This document shows, in pieces, positions 53,851 to 63,361 of a DNA stretch of 64,000 nucleotides. How positions within the stretch are numbered: the first letter of the stretch is position 1; each line of letters begins with the position of its first letter. The translations under genes were made by a program, and so were the position numbers. The notes beneath the pieces were generated by a model that made no database searches, was not told the origin of the DNA, and worked only from the letters and a program-made list of their open reading frames with translations. The DNA is taken from assembly GCA_047602465.1 (NCBI GenBank), contig JASGHF010000002.1, forward strand, positions 496,001 through 560,000, written 5' to 3'. This DNA comes from JADZAI01 sp047602465 (GTDB taxonomy: Bacteria > Pseudomonadota > Alphaproteobacteria > Micropepsales > Micropepsaceae).

Positions 53851-54975
53851 ATGAAATTGATCCGCCGCCTCATCATCCCCGCCCTTGCCGCCGCCCTCGC
53901 GCTGTCGCCCCTCGCCGGCACCGCCAGCGCCTTCTCGCGCATCAAGGATCTGGCCGATGTGGAGGGCGTCCGCGACAACATGCTGGTCGGCTACGGCCTG
54001 GTGGTCGGCCTCAACGGCACCGGCGACTCGCTCCGCAACGCCCCCTTCACGCTGCAGTCTGTGCAGTCGATGCTGGAGCGTCTCGGCGTCAACACGCGCG
54101 GCGCGCAGCTGAACACGAAGAACGTCGCCGCCGTCATGGTGACGGCGAGCCTGCCGGCCTTCGCGACCCAGGGTTCCAGAATCGACATCCAGGTGAGCGC
54201 CCTGGGCGATGCCAAGAGCCTGCAGGGCGGCACCCTGCTCGTCACCCCGCTGCTCGCCGCCGACGGCGAGATCTATGCCGTCGCGCAAGGCCCGGTCGCC
54301 GTCGGCGGCTTTTCGGCCAAGGGCGAGGCCGCCTCCATCGAGCGCGGCGTCCCGACCAGCGGCCGCATCGCCTCAGGCGCCATCGTCGAGCGCGAGGTTC
54401 CCTTCCAGCTCGCGAGCCTGGAGCGGATGCGCCTGGCCCTCCGCAATCCCGATTTCACCACCGCCAAGCGCATCCAGGACGCGATCAACCGCATGCTGGG
54501 CGCGGGCGCGGCCATCGCGACCAATCCGGCGACCGTTGAGCTGGTGCTGCCGGCGCGCGGCCCGGGCGACATCGTCGCTTTGCTGACCGATATCGAGCAG
54601 CTGCGCGTCGATCCCGACCAGCCGGCCAAGATCGTCATCGACCAGAACTCCGGCATCATCGTGATGGGCGCGGATGTGCGGGTCAGCAAGATCGCGATCG
54701 CCCAGGGCAACCTGACCATCAGGATTTCCGAAGCCCCCGAAGTCAGCCAGCCGGCCCCTTTCGCCCGCGAGGGCGAGACGGTGGTGGTGCCGCGCTCCGA
54801 CGTGCAGGTGGATGACGGCTCGGACCGCAAGCTCGCCATCGTGTCGGAGAATGTCTCGCTGCAGGATTTGGTGGACGGCCTCAACGCGCTCGGCATCGGC
54901 CCGCGCGACATGATCGCCATCCTCCAGGCGATCAAGGCGGCCGGCGCTCTGCAGGCCGAAATCGAGGTGATGTGA
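53851..54975 (+). CDS. flgI: FlgI, P-ring protein
   Basis: 374 residues. Signal peptide (about 1-25), then SRIKDLADVEGVRDNMLVGY and GLVVGLNGTGDSLRNAPFT, the family start. Periplasmic ring around the rod. ATG 53851 is chosen over 53800 because the latter lies within the sigma-54 promoter. Stop overlaps the next ATG as TGATG. Confidence 0.96.
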   Translation: MKLIRRLIIPALAAALALSPLAGTASAFSRIKDLADVEGVRDNMLVGYGLVVGLNGTGDSLRNAPFTLQSVQSMLERLGVNTRGAQLNTKNVAAVMVTASLPAFATQGSRIDIQVSALGDAKSLQGGTLLVTPLLAADGEIYAVAQGPVAVGGFSAKGEAASIERGVPTSGRIASGAIVEREVPFQLASLERMRLALRNPDFTTAKRIQDAINRMLGAGAAIATNPATVELVLPARGPGDIVALLTDIEQLRVDPDQPAKIVIDQNSGIIVMGADVRVSKIAIAQGNLTIRISEAPEVSQPAPFAREGETVVVPRSDVQVDDGSDRKLAIVSENVSLQDLVDGLNALGIGPRDMIAILQAIKAAGALQAEIEVM

Positions 54976-55283
54976 TGAGCTTCATCCCCGCCCCGGTCGA
55001 AGCCAGGGCGCTGCCCGATCTCGGCTCGTCGCTCGACATGACCCGCCGCGCCGCGGCCAAGCGCGCCGCAGAAGACTTCGAGAGCGTCTTCGTCTCGCAG
55101 ATGATGGAGCCGATGTTCCAGGGCATCAAAACCGACGGCATGTTCGGCGGCGGCAGCGGCGAGCAGGTCTTCCGTTCGCTGATGATCCAGGAAGTCGGCA
55201 AGGAAATCTCGGCCGGCGGCGGCATCGGCGTCGCCGACGCCGTCTATGGCGAAATGCTCCGCATGCAGGGCCTCGACACATGA
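54975..55283 (+). CDS. Rod-binding protein (FlgJ N-domain, CheL-like)
   Basis: 102 residues. AAEDFESVFVSQMMEPMFQG and MFGGGSGEQVFRSLMIQEVG are the FlgJ N-terminal rod-cap domain. The muramidase domain of enteric FlgJ is absent, as is common in alphaproteobacteria. Overlaps flgI and the next gene. Confidence 0.9.
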   Translation: MSFIPAPVEARALPDLGSSLDMTRRAAAKRAAEDFESVFVSQMMEPMFQGIKTDGMFGGGSGEQVFRSLMIQEVGKEISAGGGIGVADAVYGEMLRMQGLDT

Positions 55284-55699
55284 GCCGCATCGACACGATC
55301 CTCGACATCACCCGCCGCCTGACCGCGCTGCTGGAGCGCGAGATCGGCATGATCGAGGCGCGCACGCCCGCCCGCCTCGCCGAACTGGAAGACGAGCGCA
55401 ACCGCCTCTCCCTGCTCTACAGCCGCGAGATGCAGGCGGTGGCCGCCGACGCAGCCGAATTCCGCGCCCTGCCCCAGGACAGGATCGGGGCGCTGCGCGA
55501 GGAAACGAAAACCTTCCACGATCTGCTGGGCCGCCATCAGCGCATGGTCGCCCGTATGCGGCGCGTGACCGAAGGCATCGTGAAGACCATCGCCGACGAG
55601 GCCCAGCGCCAGAAAAGCCCGCGCACGGGCTATGCACCCAGCGGACGCACGTCCGCCGGCTCGACCGCCGCGCCCCTGGCGATCAACAGCCGGATCTGA
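55280..55699 (+). CDS. FlbY-like flagellar protein (FlgN fold)
   Basis: 139 residues, mainly two long helices (DTILDITRRLTALLEREIGM, EFRALPQDRIGALREETKTF) with an unstructured tail, as in FlgN-type export chaperones. Position directly after flgI and the rod-binding gene matches FlbY in Caulobacter. Name rests mainly on order and fold. Confidence 0.65.
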   Translation: MSRIDTILDITRRLTALLEREIGMIEARTPARLAELEDERNRLSLLYSREMQAVAADAAEFRALPQDRIGALREETKTFHDLLGRHQRMVARMRRVTEGIVKTIADEAQRQKSPRTGYAPSGRTSAGSTAAPLAINSRI

Positions 55700-55822
55700 T
55701 CCCGCGCGCCGGTTCGCGACCAACAGTCGCACCTGCCTGCCCGCGTGCATTTGGTCACAATGCAGACCGCCTCGCGTCTGTAGAAGGACGCCAATTTCGA
55801 CGCCTGATTCGAGGATATCTCT

Positions 55823-56350
55823 ATGTTGAAACGCTACGCCGCTGCGGCCGTCATCGTCGCCGCTTTCAGCTCCGCCGCGCTTGCCGAAACGGCCGAACGC
55901 CCGATCACGCCCGACGATGTCGCGCGCGGCGAGTATCTGGTGACGGTGATGTCGTGCACCGACTGCCACACGCCCGGCCATTTCTTCGGCAAGCCGGACA
56001 TGACGAAATATCTGGGCGGCAGCGATGTCGGCTTCGCCATTCCGGGCCTTGGCTATTTCTACGGCTCCAACCTGACCCCGCATGACGAGAAGGGCCTCGG
56101 CAAGTGGTCGACCGCCGAGATCGTCACCGCGCTGCGCACCGGCGTGCGTCCGGATGGCCGCGTGCTCGCGCCGGTCATGCCGTGGATGTCGTTCGCGAAG
56201 CTGACCGATGACGATGCCTTCGCCATCGCCGCCTTCCTGAAATCGATGCCGGCCATCGACAACGCCGCGCCGCCGCCGACCGGCTGGGGCGAGACGCCGC
56301 CCGCGCCCTATCATCAGGTGACGATGCCGCCGGGCGCCGGCGCGCCCTGA
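55823..56350 (+). CDS. Periplasmic class I cytochrome c
   Basis: 175 residues. Signal peptide (about 1-21) and one heme site Cys45-x-x-Cys48-His49 (SCTDCH). Likely distal Met in LAPVMPWMSFAKL near residue 115. Resembles the c-type subunits of alcohol/aldehyde dehydrogenases. No partner enzyme next to it. It faces the flaEY-like gene. Confidence 0.85.
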   Translation: MLKRYAAAAVIVAAFSSAALAETAERPITPDDVARGEYLVTVMSCTDCHTPGHFFGKPDMTKYLGGSDVGFAIPGLGYFYGSNLTPHDEKGLGKWSTAEIVTALRTGVRPDGRVLAPVMPWMSFAKLTDDDAFAIAAFLKSMPAIDNAAPPPTGWGETPPAPYHQVTMPPGAGAP

Positions 56351-56359
56351 GCCTGACGC

Positions 56360-58981
56360 CTACGAGCCGCCGTTGAGGCGGGCGAGGCCGGCGCTGTAAT
56401 TCGCGAGCTGAGCGGTGAGATAGGCGGGCACAGGCCCGCCTGTCTTGCCTTTGGCGCCGGCGCCATCGCCCTTCAGCAGTTTCCGCGTCTCGTCGTCCAT
56501 CGTGATTTCGCGATAGGCCTTGCGGATCTCAGCCATGGCGCTGTCGATCACCAGCTTGGCGCTGGCGGCGCTGGCGGTGGTGCCCAGCGAATAGCTCGCC
56601 TTGAAGCCGAGCGCGAAGGCAGGCAGCGCATCGGGATCGGTTTCGCCGGTCGTGCTTTCCTTGCGCACCGGGCCGGCGGCGAGGCCAAGGCCGGCGAGCG
56701 CATCGAGACCCTTCGCGCCGGCCTTCAGCTCGATCGCCTTGCCTTCGCGCATCTCGATCCTCAGCCGCTCGCCCGAACCGGAGCGCACGACGCTCGCCTT
56801 GCCGTCCAGCACCAGAACGGCGTTCAGCTTGCGCGCCAGCGTCGTCATCGTCTCGCCCGCCGCGATGGTGATGCGGCGCGCGACATTGTCGCCGACCTTC
56901 ACCTCGAAATAGTCGCCCACGCGCGCCGTGGTCTGCGCCGTGATGGTGCGCGTCTGGCCTGTGAAGAGCTTGCCGGTCGGCAGGCCCAGCGCATCGAGCG
57001 CCGACGACGCGCCGTTGGCGTCGGCCGCGAGGCCCCGGCCGTAACCCTCGCCCGACGTCACGCCGAACTGGCGCGCCCATGCCAGCGTGCCGTCGGTCGC
57101 GAACTCGGCCGAGAAGGCGTTGCTGACGCCGGCGCGGGTCTGGGTCGCGCCGGGCAGCGTGCCGCGCGTATCGCCCGCGACGAAGATGCGGCCACCGGCG
57201 ACCGCGATGCCGTTGATCCGGTCGGCCGCGCCCGTGCCGAGATAGGAGACCGTGTCGACGGCGACGCCGGCGCCTGAATCCGTCAGCGCCGCGAGGAAGC
57301 CGTCCTGCCCGCCGCTGTGGCTGTTGACGAGATTGGCGCCGCCATTGAGCGCGCCGTTCGAGGTGCCGCCCGCGACATAGATCCGCCCCGCCGAAACCGC
57401 GATGCCGCCGATCGCGCCGCCGGTGCCGAGCGTGCCCAGCGCCTGCGTCCATACGGCCGGGCTGGTCGCATCGGCGGTCGAGAACTTCCTCAGCACGGCG
57501 TTACCGTCGTCTTCGGAGGCGACGATGAGGTCGCCGTCGTCGCCGATCGTCATGGCGGCGACCTTGTCGGCGCCGGCCGTGCCGAACTGCCGCGTCCAGG
57601 CGCGCACGCCCGTGTCGCTGAACTTCATCACATAGGCATCGGCGCCGCCGACCGTCCCGGCCGCGCCCAGCATGCGGCCCTTCACCGTGCCGCCGACATA
57701 GATCGCATCGTCCGGACCCACGGTCAGCGCCGTCGCGCCATCGTCGAGCGCCGAACCGACCTGGCGCACAAAGGCCTCCTCGCCCGCCGCCGAGATCTTC
57801 ATCACATAGCTGTCGAGGCCGCCGGCCGACGCCGTCGCGCTGATCCTGCCGGTGAGCTGGCCTGCGACGACCGCCGCGCCCTTGCTGTCGACCGCGAGCG
57901 CAAGGCCGTCGGCCTTGTCCGTCGCGCCCATCAGCTTCGACCAGAGCAGGTTGCCCGCGCTGTCATACTTGTTGAGCATGACGTCGCGCGCCGACTGGTT
58001 GATCTGCGAGCCGGAATTGCCGGACGTCGTACCCAGCACGAAGACATTGCCCTCGGCGTCGCGCGCCGTCTGGCGGATGTTGAGATCGGTCCCGGTCTCG
58101 ATGCTGGTGCGGTAGATCGTCTGCGGCTCGCTGCCCGAAACGTCGAGCTTGCGCAGTTCGCCTGCATTGACGCCCTGGCTCGCCAGATAGAGCGCCGGCG
58201 AGGGCGCGGCGGCGCTGAAGCTCAGCTGCTCGCTGGCGAAACCCTCGACCGTGATCGCATATTGCTTGGCCGGCGTCGGCTGGTTCGCCTTCAGCACGGC
58301 CGGGGCGGGCAGCTCGACGCGCTTCAGCCGGGTCTGCACGCCCGCAGCGCCCAGCTGCGTGTTGATGTAGTTGACGACATTGCCGAGATTGCGCGGTGTC
58401 GATCCCATGCCCGCAAGATCGATCGGCACGTCGATCGTCGCATTGCCGCGCGACACGGTGATCGTGAACGGCCCGGCATTTTCAAGGCGCGCCATCGCCG
58501 TCGTGGCGTCTCCCTGCACGAGCGCGCGCGTCGTGAAGCTGGAGGAGCTGCGCGACACCGCCGCAAGCGTTTCGGCCTTGGAGTTCTTCGCGCCCGCGAT
58601 CATCGTCAGATTGTCGAAGGTCAGGCTGCGCGCATAATCCATCATCTCGGCGAAGCCGGTCTGGAAGCGGCGATCGAGGCCTGCGAGCAGGCCCGGCTCG
58701 GTCTTCGAGTTCGCCGCCTTGTCGGTCAGCGTCTGCAGCGTCGAGAGTGCCTTGTAGAGCGCGAACAGCTTCTTGTGGTCGGCCGGCACGCCTGCCTTGT
58801 CGAAGGTCGAATCCTTCGGGTTCACGAAGTCGGTCGTCTGCATCGCGAGGCGATAGGCCTCACTCTTGCTCTTGACGTTGACGGTGTCCCAGGGCGTCGG
58901 GATGGTCGCCTGCGTCGCGGCGCCGTTGCCCGTGGCCGTGGCGTTCGCGGCGGCGCGCGAAGCCTTCGAGGCATTGAGCAT
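56360..58981 (-). CDS. FlaEY-like flagellar protein with beta-propeller repeats
   Basis: 873 residues. Helical N-terminal part (to about 150), then about eight SBBP-type beta-propeller repeats between about 290 and 690 (for example DVMLNKYDSAGNLLWSKLMG, GGADAYVMKFSDTGVRAWTR), then an alpha/beta end. Size, repeats and site beside glycosylation genes fit Caulobacter FlaEY. ATG 58981 has a GGAG ribosome site, but a better-looking start (MAMDLSALIGFTGYTEL from 59033) lies one base out of frame; see findings. Confidence 0.6.
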   Translation of the reverse strand: MLNASKASRAAANATATGNGAATQATIPTPWDTVNVKSKSEAYRLAMQTTDFVNPKDSTFDKAGVPADHKKLFALYKALSTLQTLTDKAANSKTEPGLLAGLDRRFQTGFAEMMDYARSLTFDNLTMIAGAKNSKAETLAAVSRSSSSFTTRALVQGDATTAMARLENAGPFTITVSRGNATIDVPIDLAGMGSTPRNLGNVVNYINTQLGAAGVQTRLKRVELPAPAVLKANQPTPAKQYAITVEGFASEQLSFSAAAPSPALYLASQGVNAGELRKLDVSGSEPQTIYRTSIETGTDLNIRQTARDAEGNVFVLGTTSGNSGSQINQSARDVMLNKYDSAGNLLWSKLMGATDKADGLALAVDSKGAAVVAGQLTGRISATASAGGLDSYVMKISAAGEEAFVRQVGSALDDGATALTVGPDDAIYVGGTVKGRMLGAAGTVGGADAYVMKFSDTGVRAWTRQFGTAGADKVAAMTIGDDGDLIVASEDDGNAVLRKFSTADATSPAVWTQALGTLGTGGAIGGIAVSAGRIYVAGGTSNGALNGGANLVNSHSGGQDGFLAALTDSGAGVAVDTVSYLGTGAADRINGIAVAGGRIFVAGDTRGTLPGATQTRAGVSNAFSAEFATDGTLAWARQFGVTSGEGYGRGLAADANGASSALDALGLPTGKLFTGQTRTITAQTTARVGDYFEVKVGDNVARRITIAAGETMTTLARKLNAVLVLDGKASVVRSGSGERLRIEMREGKAIELKAGAKGLDALAGLGLAAGPVRKESTTGETDPDALPAFALGFKASYSLGTTASAASAKLVIDSAMAEIRKAYREITMDDETRKLLKGDGAGAKGKTGGPVPAYLTAQLANYSAGLARLNGGS

Positions 58982-59094
58982 CGAGCTCCGTATACCCCGT
59001 GAATCCGATCAGCGCGGACAGATCCATGGCCATGCCCGAAAATCGCCCGCCAGCGGTTAAGATGGCCTGAATTTTCCGGTCGCATTTACGATCC

Positions 59095-59109
59095 TTAACG
59101 CCGCATTAA
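59095..59109. promoter_or_regulatory. CtrA box between flaEY-like and flbA-like genes
   Basis: TTAA-CGCCGCA-TTAA, perfect TTAA-N7-TTAA. It lies 24 bases before the plus-strand ATG (59133) and 62 bases before the minus-strand start at 59033; either may be the target. Confidence 0.65.
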
Positions 59110-59132
59110 GCACCGGCGGGCGAGGCTGGCTC

Positions 59133-60611
59133 ATGGCCATTTCGCGCTCAGAGGCTGCCCGGCTCTATGACGACGGCATCGCCGCGCTCGAGGCCGGCCG
59201 CCATGCCGAGGCGATCGGCGCGCTGGAACAGGCGCTCGCCGCCAGTCCCGGCGATGCCGCGACGCTCTACGCGCTGGGCGAAGCGGCCGCGCAGCTTGGC
59301 CTGCACCAGGCGGCCGTGCGGTTTTTCCAGGAAACCCTGAACCATGCGCCCGGGCGGCACGAGGCGACCATCCGCCTGTCGCGCGCGCTGCTGGCGCTGA
59401 TGCGCCATGGCGACGCCGTTGATACGCTGCGCGAGGCGCTGTCGCGCGCGCCGGAAAATGCCGGCCTGTGGCTGGCGCTCGGCAATGCGGTGCGCGAGAT
59501 CGGCGATGTCGAGAACGCTGCAACCTTCTATCGCGAGGCCCTGCGCCTCAACCCGGACAGCGTCGAGGCGCTGGGCAATCTCGCCGATCTCGTGTTCGAC
59601 GCGGGCGACGTGACCGAGGCGCTGGCGCTATATGACGGGGCCGTGCGCCGCGCGCCGGAACTGGCGCAGCTTCGTCTCAACCGGGCGCTCGCTTTGCTCT
59701 CCAAGGGCGATGTCGAGGCCGGGTGGCGCGACTACGAATACCGTTTGAAAATTCCCGGCCGCATCATCGAACGCCGCGGCGCGCCGCCGCGCTGGACCGG
59801 CGGCGATCGCGATGGCCGCACGCTGCTCGTGATGTCGGAACAGGGGATCGGCGACCAGATCGCCTTCGCCGCCTTCGTGCCGCAGCTTCTGGAAGCCGGG
59901 CCGGTGGTTCTGGAATGCGAACCGCGCCTCGAAGCTCTGCTCGCCCGCTCGCTGCCGGCCGCGACCGTGAAAGGCCGCGCCGTCCGCCGCGAAGGCGTGA
60001 CGCTCTCGGCCAGCTATGAATGGACGAGCGCGCCGCTCTCCATCGAGCTTGGCAGCCTGCCACATCTGTGCGGCGGCAAGCCCGTCCACACCCAGCCCTG
60101 GCTGATCCCCGATCCCGCCGAACGCGCACGCTGGATGCAATGGCGCGCGGCGCTCGGCCCCCGCGCCGTCGGCGTTTCATGGCGCAGCGGCCTCAAAGGC
60201 GGCCTGCGCGACAGCCAGTATGCCCCGCTCGCCCGCTGGGCGCAGTTCATCGGCAAGCTGGACGCCACCATCGTCGTCGCCCAGTACGGCGCCGACCCGG
60301 TGGAGATCGCGACTCTGGAAGCGCTCAGCGGCAAGTCGCTGGTCGTGCCGCCGGACCTCGACCAGAAAGACGAAATCGACCGCACCTGCGCGATGCTGTC
60401 GACGCTGGATGCGGTCGTCTCCGCCCCCACCGCCGTCGCCGCCTTCTCGGGCGCTCTGGGCGTGCCGACCTACAAGGCGCTGCATTATCGTTCGTGGATG
60501 AGCCTGGGCGCCGACCGCGAGCCGTTCATGCCCGCCGTCATGTGCGTGACGCCGCCCCATGCCGGGCAGTGGCGCCATGTCTTCGAGCAGATGCTCAGCC
60601 GGCTCGGCTGA
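59133..60611 (+). CDS. TPR protein with glycosyltransferase-like C-domain (FlbA-like)
   Basis: 492 residues. About five to six TPRs in residues 5-190 (ALEAGRHAEAIGALEQALAA, ENAATFYREALRLNPDSVEA). The C-terminal half (LLVMSEQGIGDQIAFAAFVP, VDAVVSAPTAVAAFSGALGV-like, ALGVPTYKAL) resembles heptosyl/GT9-type nucleotide-sugar folds. Protein of this shape near flagellin-sugar genes matches FlbA-type flagellin modification proteins of Caulobacter. Converges with the SpsF-PseG gene, overlapping by 17 bases. Confidence 0.7.
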   Translation: MAISRSEAARLYDDGIAALEAGRHAEAIGALEQALAASPGDAATLYALGEAAAQLGLHQAAVRFFQETLNHAPGRHEATIRLSRALLALMRHGDAVDTLREALSRAPENAGLWLALGNAVREIGDVENAATFYREALRLNPDSVEALGNLADLVFDAGDVTEALALYDGAVRRAPELAQLRLNRALALLSKGDVEAGWRDYEYRLKIPGRIIERRGAPPRWTGGDRDGRTLLVMSEQGIGDQIAFAAFVPQLLEAGPVVLECEPRLEALLARSLPAATVKGRAVRREGVTLSASYEWTSAPLSIELGSLPHLCGGKPVHTQPWLIPDPAERARWMQWRAALGPRAVGVSWRSGLKGGLRDSQYAPLARWAQFIGKLDATIVVAQYGADPVEIATLEALSGKSLVVPPDLDQKDEIDRTCAMLSTLDAVVSAPTAVAAFSGALGVPTYKALHYRSWMSLGADREPFMPAVMCVTPPHAGQWRHVFEQMLSRLG

Positions 60612-62397
60612 TCTTCTCCGCCGCCAGCGCCGCAACACGCCCGGCGATCTCCGCCGCCAGCCGCTCGGCGCCGAAGCCGTCGATGCCGAGACGCCCGGCC
60701 GCCGCCATCGCGCGGCGTTTTTCCGGATCGCTCGCCAGCGCCTGAAGCGCCGCGACGATCTTCTGATCGTTCAGCGTGGCCGCAACGCCCAGATTGACGC
60801 CGAACCCGGCATCGTCGAAGCCCTGCGCCGACATCGCGTGATCGGCGGTGAGGCCGAGATAGAGGGCCGGCGTGCCGACATGCGCGCATTCGAACGCCGT
60901 GACGCCGAAGGCGACTACGGCGAGATCGCAATCGGCCGCCACCGGCATCAGCGCATCCGGCGCGAAGATGATCTCTGCATCCGGCGCAGCGGCCTGGCAC
61001 GAATCCGCCACCGCCTCCGGGAAGGGCATGGACGGCCCGATCACCACGACCGGCGTCACACGCCGCCCGGCCGCAGCGACGGCCTTCACGGCGCGCAGCG
61101 TCAGGCCTTGCGGATCGCTGCCGCCCATGGCGATCAGCACGCGCAGCGTCGCGCGCCCGCTGTCGAGCTTGCGTGGGCGGCGCCAAGGCTCGCCGCCCAT
61201 CAGCGCCCATGACCACCCGATCAGCAGATCGGTATCGCCCGCCGGCCAGGCGAGCGCCCGCGTCTGGGGCACAGGCGGATAGACCGCCAGATGCGCCGCC
61301 AGACGCCGCTCGCTGGAATCGTCCAGCGCCACGATCAGATTTACGCCGGCGCGCAATGCCGCGACATCCGCACGGCTCAGCTTCGTGCGGACATCGAGGA
61401 TCAGGGCCGCCGCGCCGCGCACGCGCAGCTCGTCCGCGATCCAGTCGCGCTCCATCGCGCCATCCGGACACATCGCGACCGGAAAGCCTTCGGCCTCCAC
61501 CAGCGCCGCCGCCGTCGCATCGCCCATCATCGCAAAGACGACGCCGAAGCCCTGCGTCTCGCGCAGGCTTCGCGCCAGCGTCAGGCAACGCTTCACATGG
61601 CCAAGCCCGATCTCCGCCCCGCCATCGCAGCGGATCAGGATCGTGCCGCTCGCCGCGCTCGCCGCCTTCTGACGGACATGGCCGTTGATCGCGAGCAGCG
61701 AGCGATCGCGCTTCAGCAGTGCGATCAGGTCGGTCAGCGAGGCTTCACCGGCCTGCGCGTCCAGCCGGTCATAGACCGCCTCGATGAAGGCCGCGTCGGC
61801 GGGCGTATCGACCGAAAGGCGGGCGCCGTCGAAATCATAGGCGGGATCGGGCGTCATATGGGCGACTTTGATGCGGTGCGTGTTCTGTTTCAGCCAGGCG
61901 GTGACATGTTCGCGCGCCACCGGGTCTTCGCGCGCTTCGGCGAGCATGAGATTGAGCGCGCGGCGGCTCATCGGATCGACGCCGTCGTGAAGCGCACGCG
62001 TGCCCGGCGCCAGCATCACGAAATCCGCATCCCCGGCCAGCATCGCCTCCAGCATGGCGTCGATGAAGGCCGCATCGATCAGCGGCGCATCGGCGTTCAC
62101 GCGCACGATGATGTCGGGATCGCAGGCCTCGGCCGCCAGCGCGAAACGCCCCAGCACGTCATCTTCAGGGCCGCGCACGCAGCGAATGCCGTTCGCCGCC
62201 GCCCAGTCCGCCAGCGCATCGTCGGCGGTGTTGGTGCTGGTCGCCAGCACGATCGCCGCGATATGCCGCGAGGCCTTCAGCCGGTGGATGACATGCCCGA
62301 CCAGCGGCATGCCGGCGAGGTCCATCAGCGACTTGCCCGGAAGCCGCGACGACGACATGCGCGCCTGAACGATGGCCGCGATGCGCACGAGGTTCAT
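60595..62397 (-). CDS. SpsF-like cytidylyltransferase fused to PseG-like hydrolase
   Basis: 600 residues in two parts. 1 to about 240: nucleotidyltransferase of the SpsF/NeuA kind (IAAIVQARMSSSRLPGKSLM, VRVNADAPLIDAAFIDAMLE). About 250-600: GT-B-like PseG fold (CDGGAEIGLGHVKRCLTLAR, IAMGGSDPQGLT, VAFGVTAFECAHVGTPALYL). PseG removes UDP from the pseudaminic-acid precursor; SpsF/NeuA-type enzymes make CMP-sugars. The fusion puts two steps of a nonulosonate route in one chain. ATG overlaps the neuB stop. Confidence 0.82.
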   Translation of the reverse strand: MNLVRIAAIVQARMSSSRLPGKSLMDLAGMPLVGHVIHRLKASRHIAAIVLATSTNTADDALADWAAANGIRCVRGPEDDVLGRFALAAEACDPDIIVRVNADAPLIDAAFIDAMLEAMLAGDADFVMLAPGTRALHDGVDPMSRRALNLMLAEAREDPVAREHVTAWLKQNTHRIKVAHMTPDPAYDFDGARLSVDTPADAAFIEAVYDRLDAQAGEASLTDLIALLKRDRSLLAINGHVRQKAASAASGTILIRCDGGAEIGLGHVKRCLTLARSLRETQGFGVVFAMMGDATAAALVEAEGFPVAMCPDGAMERDWIADELRVRGAAALILDVRTKLSRADVAALRAGVNLIVALDDSSERRLAAHLAVYPPVPQTRALAWPAGDTDLLIGWSWALMGGEPWRRPRKLDSGRATLRVLIAMGGSDPQGLTLRAVKAVAAAGRRVTPVVVIGPSMPFPEAVADSCQAAAPDAEIIFAPDALMPVAADCDLAVVAFGVTAFECAHVGTPALYLGLTADHAMSAQGFDDAGFGVNLGVAATLNDQKIVAALQALASDPEKRRAMAAAGRLGIDGFGAERLAAEIAGRVAALAAEKISRAG

Positions 62398-63251
62398 GCT
62401 GCGTAATCCGCGCGCATATGGCGAAGCGGCCTCAGCCCGTCGGCTGGATCGGCCCGCCAGTCGCGATCCGCCAGCTCCGACGGCGCCGCCGTCTTCAGGC
62501 CCGAACCGTCAGCCGCCGCGCCTTCGCGCACCGCCGCGATGACCGGCGCGATCTGCTGCGGCAGCCAGCAATGCCCGGCCGCGTACTCCGCGCCCGTCTC
62601 GTCGAGATCGAGATGGAACTCGATGAAGCCCGCGCCCCAGCGGTGGATCGCGCGGTGAATGACGCCCGGACTGACCGTGTGGTCCGACCAGCCGACGGGA
62701 CACCCCGTCATCTGCCGGATCACGTCGATGGAGGCGAGGTTCGCCTCGCCCGGCGGCGTCGGATAGGCGGAAACCGTATGCAGCAGGCGAATGCCGCTCG
62801 CGCCGGCGCCCTTCAGCACGCTCACGGCGTGGCGGATTTCTTCCATAGTCGCCATGCCGGTCGACAGCACAACGGGCTTGCCCGTCTTCGCGCAGGCGAC
62901 CAGCAGATCGTCCCACAGCAGTTCGTAGGACGCGATCTTGAAGAACGCGACATGCGGCTCCAGCACCTCCACCGCGCCCAGATAGAAGGGCGTGCAGGAA
63001 AACTGGATGCCTTTGGTGGCGCAGCGCGCCGCAATGGGCGCGACCAGATATTCCGGCAGCTCCCATTCGGCCCGCGCCCGGTGCCGCTCGCTTTTCTCCA
63101 GGATTTCCGGCGCGAACAGTTCGCCGATCCTGAACAGCTGGAACTTGACCGAATCGCAGCCCGCCGCCGCCGCCGCATCGACGAAGGCGAAGCAGCGTTC
63201 GGGATCGCGGGCGTGGTTGGATGAGACTTCAGCGCAGAAATGAACGGACAT
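62394..63251 (-). CDS. NeuB-family nonulosonate synthase, short form
   Basis: 285 residues. NeuB TIM-barrel motifs: CAEVSSNHARDPERCFAFVD, AAAAGCDSVKFQLFRIGELF, FFKIASYELL, VVLSTGMATMEEI, GWSDHTVSPG. Condenses a hexosamine with phosphoenolpyruvate to make a sialic-acid-like sugar. The C-terminal SAF (antifreeze-like) domain of normal NeuB (about 340 residues) is missing. ATG 63251 is chosen at the start of the fold. Confidence 0.85.
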   Translation of the reverse strand: MSVHFCAEVSSNHARDPERCFAFVDAAAAAGCDSVKFQLFRIGELFAPEILEKSERHRARAEWELPEYLVAPIAARCATKGIQFSCTPFYLGAVEVLEPHVAFFKIASYELLWDDLLVACAKTGKPVVLSTGMATMEEIRHAVSVLKGAGASGIRLLHTVSAYPTPPGEANLASIDVIRQMTGCPVGWSDHTVSPGVIHRAIHRWGAGFIEFHLDLDETGAEYAAGHCWLPQQIAPVIAAVREGAAADGSGLKTAAPSELADRDWRADPADGLRPLRHMRADYAA

Positions 63252-63361
63252 CGGCTGGCACGCGCCGCTTATGGTCAATGAATCATGAGCATCGGCGCTT
63301 CGCGTTAACGAATTCTCAAGCGCGAAGGGCGCGAATGTCTCTAAATACGTCGGAGAACGGC

